From Herbidospora solisilvae (GTDB lineage Bacteria > Actinomycetota > Actinomycetes > Streptosporangiales > Streptosporangiaceae), in contig NZ_WXEW01000001.1 in the NCBI RefSeq assembly GCF_009901565.1, forward strand, positions 1 through 64,000: a stretch of 64,000 nt of DNA. Direction: 5' to 3'. Every line of letters begins with the position of its first letter. Position 1 is the first letter of the stretch. Under the pieces are notes generated by a model. It made no database searches. It had not been told where the DNA came from and saw only the letters and a program-made list of their open reading frames with translations. This document shows, one piece after another, positions 62,036 to 64,000 of the stretch. The translations under genes were made by a program, and so were the position numbers.

Positions 62036-64000
62036 TTGAGGCTTGGCCTTGCCATGCTCGCAATCGGGCTACTTCTCGCTGCCTTCATAGCGCCGCAGGC
62101 TGCGCACGCCGACCCGGCTGGCGATGTCGGCGTCGCATCGGCGCTCGCGCAGCGTACCGGCGAGCGCGTCGAGGTGATCGACGCCAGATCTGAGACCCAG
62201 ACTCTCTACGCCAACACCGATGGCACCTTCACCATGCAGGTCAGCGCCCTGCCTGTCCGAATCCACAAAGATGGCGACTGGGTTGCTGTGGACACCACGC
62301 TGGAGCGGCGCGCGGACAACAGCGTCGCCCCCATCGCCACTGCGGTGGAGCTTGCCTTCTCCGGGGGAGGCACGGGCCCGCTGGCCACGATCGCTGCCGC
62401 CGATGGACGGTCGTTGAGCATGTCGTGGCCTGGAACGCTCCCGACGCCGAGCTTGGACGGGCCAGTGGCGACCTACGCCGAGGTGCTGCCCGGAGTCGAC
62501 CTTCAGATCACAGCCACCGTCACCGGATTCTCCGAACTGCTGGTCGTCAAAAACGCCGAGGCCGCGGCCGATACGGCGCTGACTCAGCTGCGATTCGATC
62601 TCAATACCGAAGGGGTGAGCCTGCGTAAGGCCGCCGACGGCGTCACCGAGGCGGTCGCCGACGGGGCGGTGCTGTTCAGTTCCCCGGCGCCGCGCATGTG
62701 GGATGCCAGCGGGCGCAAGCAGGCCACGATGGCCACTTCGGTGAGCACCGCGTCGATCGCGCTGACGCCGGACAAGGCGCTCCTGGACGATCCCGGCGTG
62801 CGGTATCCGATCTACATCGACCCCGAGTGGAATGGCTCCCGGCTGGCGTGGGCGATGGTGTCCTCCGACGGGTCCTATACCGGGTGGAACCTGTCGCACC
62901 GATCGGAGGCGGGAACCTACGACGGGTCGGTCAAGCGACGCTCGTTCTACCGGATGAACACCGACCGGGTGGTCGGCAAGCATGTCATCAAGGCGACGTT
63001 CCGCATCGATGAGACGTGGTCGTGGTCGTGCTCGGCCCGGCCGATCGAGTTCTGGCACACCGGCGCGATCTCGCAGTCGACCACCTGGTCCAAGCAGCCG
63101 ACGATGAAGCGCAAGCTCGACGAGCTCAACGTCGCCAAGGGGTTCAGCTCCTCGTGCCCGTCGGGGCCGCTCGCGTTCGAGGCGACGGCGGCGGTGGTCG
63201 ACTCGGCCGCCAAGGGGCAGCAGGACACCACCTTCGGGCTGATCGCCGGGAACGAGAGTGACACCTTCGGATGGAAGGGGTTCGACCAGACCTCCGCCTC
63301 GCTGGAGATCGACTACAACAGTGTGCCGAGTCGCCCGGCGGCCATGGCCACGGTCCCGGGCACGCCCTGCGTCACCGGGACCTCGCGTCCGGCGGTCAGC
63401 ACGCTGACCCCGACGTTGCGGGCCAAGATCTACGATCCGGACAAGACCGGTGACGGCGTGCGTGCCGAGTTCGACGTGAACGTCTACTCCGGCGGCGCCT
63501 GGACCGACCTCTACGTCAAGAACACCAGCTATGTTGCCTCGGCGGACCCGGTCGCCCATCAGGTCGGGCTCACGGGCTTGACGCAGGGAGGCGTGTACGC
63601 CTGGCGTATCCGCGCCTACGACGGCCTGGACGGCGGCGCATGGAGCCCGTGGTGTGAGTTCCGGGTCGACACCGTCGTCCCCGCCGACACCCCCACCGTG
63701 ACCTCGGCCGCCTACCCGTCCGACCAGCCGCAGCTGAGCGGGGTCGGCCGTCCGGGCAGCTTCACCTTTACCCGCGCGTCCGGCGACACCGACGTCGTGG
63801 CCTTCGACTACGCGGTCAACGACCTGTCGGCCCGCCGCCGGGTGCAGGCCCCCTCGGGCACTGTCAGCGTGCTGATCGCCCCGCCGCGCGACTTCGTCAA
63901 CGCGGTGTACGTGTGGCCGATCGACGCGGCCGGGAACGCCGGCCCGTACGCGACCTACACCTTCGATGTGTCCTTCGTCGTCGACGGCCCGGTGTCGTCG
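62036..64000 (+). CDS. Large secreted protein, 5' part (runs off right edge)
   Basis: At least 655 residues from TTG 62036, with GGAG seven bases upstream; ATG 62054 is an alternative. A signal peptide (LAMLAIGLLLAAFIAPQAAHA) shows secretion. The following region (PVRIHKDGDWVAVDTTLERR; LPGVDLQITATVTGFSELLV; YPIYIDPEW) is the N-terminal layout of large actinobacterial DNRLRE/LamG/RHS-type surface proteins, then fibronectin-like segments (LTQGGVYAWRIRAYDGLDGG). The C-terminal part that would decide between RHS toxin, jellyroll adhesin or other is outside the window. Confidence 0.85.
   Translation, partial: MRLGLAMLAIGLLLAAFIAPQAAHADPAGDVGVASALAQRTGERVEVIDARSETQTLYANTDGTFTMQVSALPVRIHKDGDWVAVDTTLERRADNSVAPIATAVELAFSGGGTGPLATIAAADGRSLSMSWPGTLPTPSLDGPVATYAEVLPGVDLQITATVTGFSELLVVKNAEAAADTALTQLRFDLNTEGVSLRKAADGVTEAVADGAVLFSSPAPRMWDASGRKQATMATSVSTASIALTPDKALLDDPGVRYPIYIDPEWNGSRLAWAMVSSDGSYTGWNLSHRSEAGTYDGSVKRRSFYRMNTDRVVGKHVIKATFRIDETWSWSCSARPIEFWHTGAISQSTTWSKQPTMKRKLDELNVAKGFSSSCPSGPLAFEATAAVVDSAAKGQQDTTFGLIAGNESDTFGWKGFDQTSASLEIDYNSVPSRPAAMATVPGTPCVTGTSRPAVSTLTPTLRAKIYDPDKTGDGVRAEFDVNVYSGGAWTDLYVKNTSYVASADPVAHQVGLTGLTQGGVYAWRIRAYDGLDGGAWSPWCEFRVDTVVPADTPTVTSAAYPSDQPQLSGVGRPGSFTFTRASGDTDVVAFDYAVNDLSARRRVQAPSGTVSVLIAPPRDFVNAVYVWPIDAAGNAGPYATYTFDVSFVVDGPVSS

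Noticed and set aside
62069..63559. 496-codon reverse frame
   Set aside because: Antisense shadow of the secreted protein starting at 62036, which has a signal peptide and family-like sequence.

Overview
The window is very GC-rich with strong G/C bias at third codon positions. Its gene content (Lsr2-like, HxlR, GlxA, F420/FMN-type PPOX and DUF6461-like genes, and kinesin-light-chain-type TPR STAND proteins) points to a filamentous actinomycete, probably Streptosporangiaceae or a relative. It is an accessory genomic island, not core chromosome. No rRNA, tRNA or CRISPR array was seen.

From about 0.1 to 47.7 kb the island is an array of eleven large STAND NTPases, the architecture of animal and plant NLR immune sensors. 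Ten have an NTPase core followed by helical repeats (mostly 42-residue TPRs) and one is an nSTAND1-type protein with WD40 repeats. Most start with a short Gly/Asn/Gln-rich segment (patterns like VYQAGxDQTINE or xQIGxxxxVxI) resembling the amyloid signalling motifs known from bacterial and fungal NLRs. Four small partner genes (2608, 3703, 24802, 33129) end in the same kind of segment. Three of them overlap the next NLR gene by four bases. Two partners are short two-helix membrane proteins, and one NLR (28033) carries a similar membrane hairpin fused to its own N-terminus. The simplest reading is ligand-triggered NLR oligomerisation that templates a membrane- or cell-killing effector, probably in phage defence or kin discrimination.

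The array is punctuated by a family of about thirteen 27-28 bp inverted repeats with 11-bp arms around a 6-bp centre, the geometry of Xer/dif-type recombination sites. They lie after or between NLR modules, sometimes as pairs about 40-60 bp apart. Five genes share a nearly identical leader ending at the start codon. A Tn3-type resolvase, a Tn3 transposase scrap, an IS5-like transposase end, a regulator of unknown family, a HicB-like gene and an HTH gene are interspersed. At 40.7-44.8 kb a reverse-strand operon encodes a probable polymorphic toxin with a PD-(D/E)xK nuclease-like C-terminus and two proteins of unknown role.

From 47.7 to 61.6 kb is a patchwork of ordinary regulatory and metabolic genes (HxlR/SDR pair, VOC, TetR/epimerase pair with two operators, GlxA regulator, serine hydrolase) mixed with many truncated or frameshifted remnants, including an IS3 transposase and a pair of 62-bp repeats. 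From 62.0 kb a large secreted protein runs off the right edge. Several frameshifts lie at G/C homopolymers, so sequencing error must be excluded before calling those genes dead.
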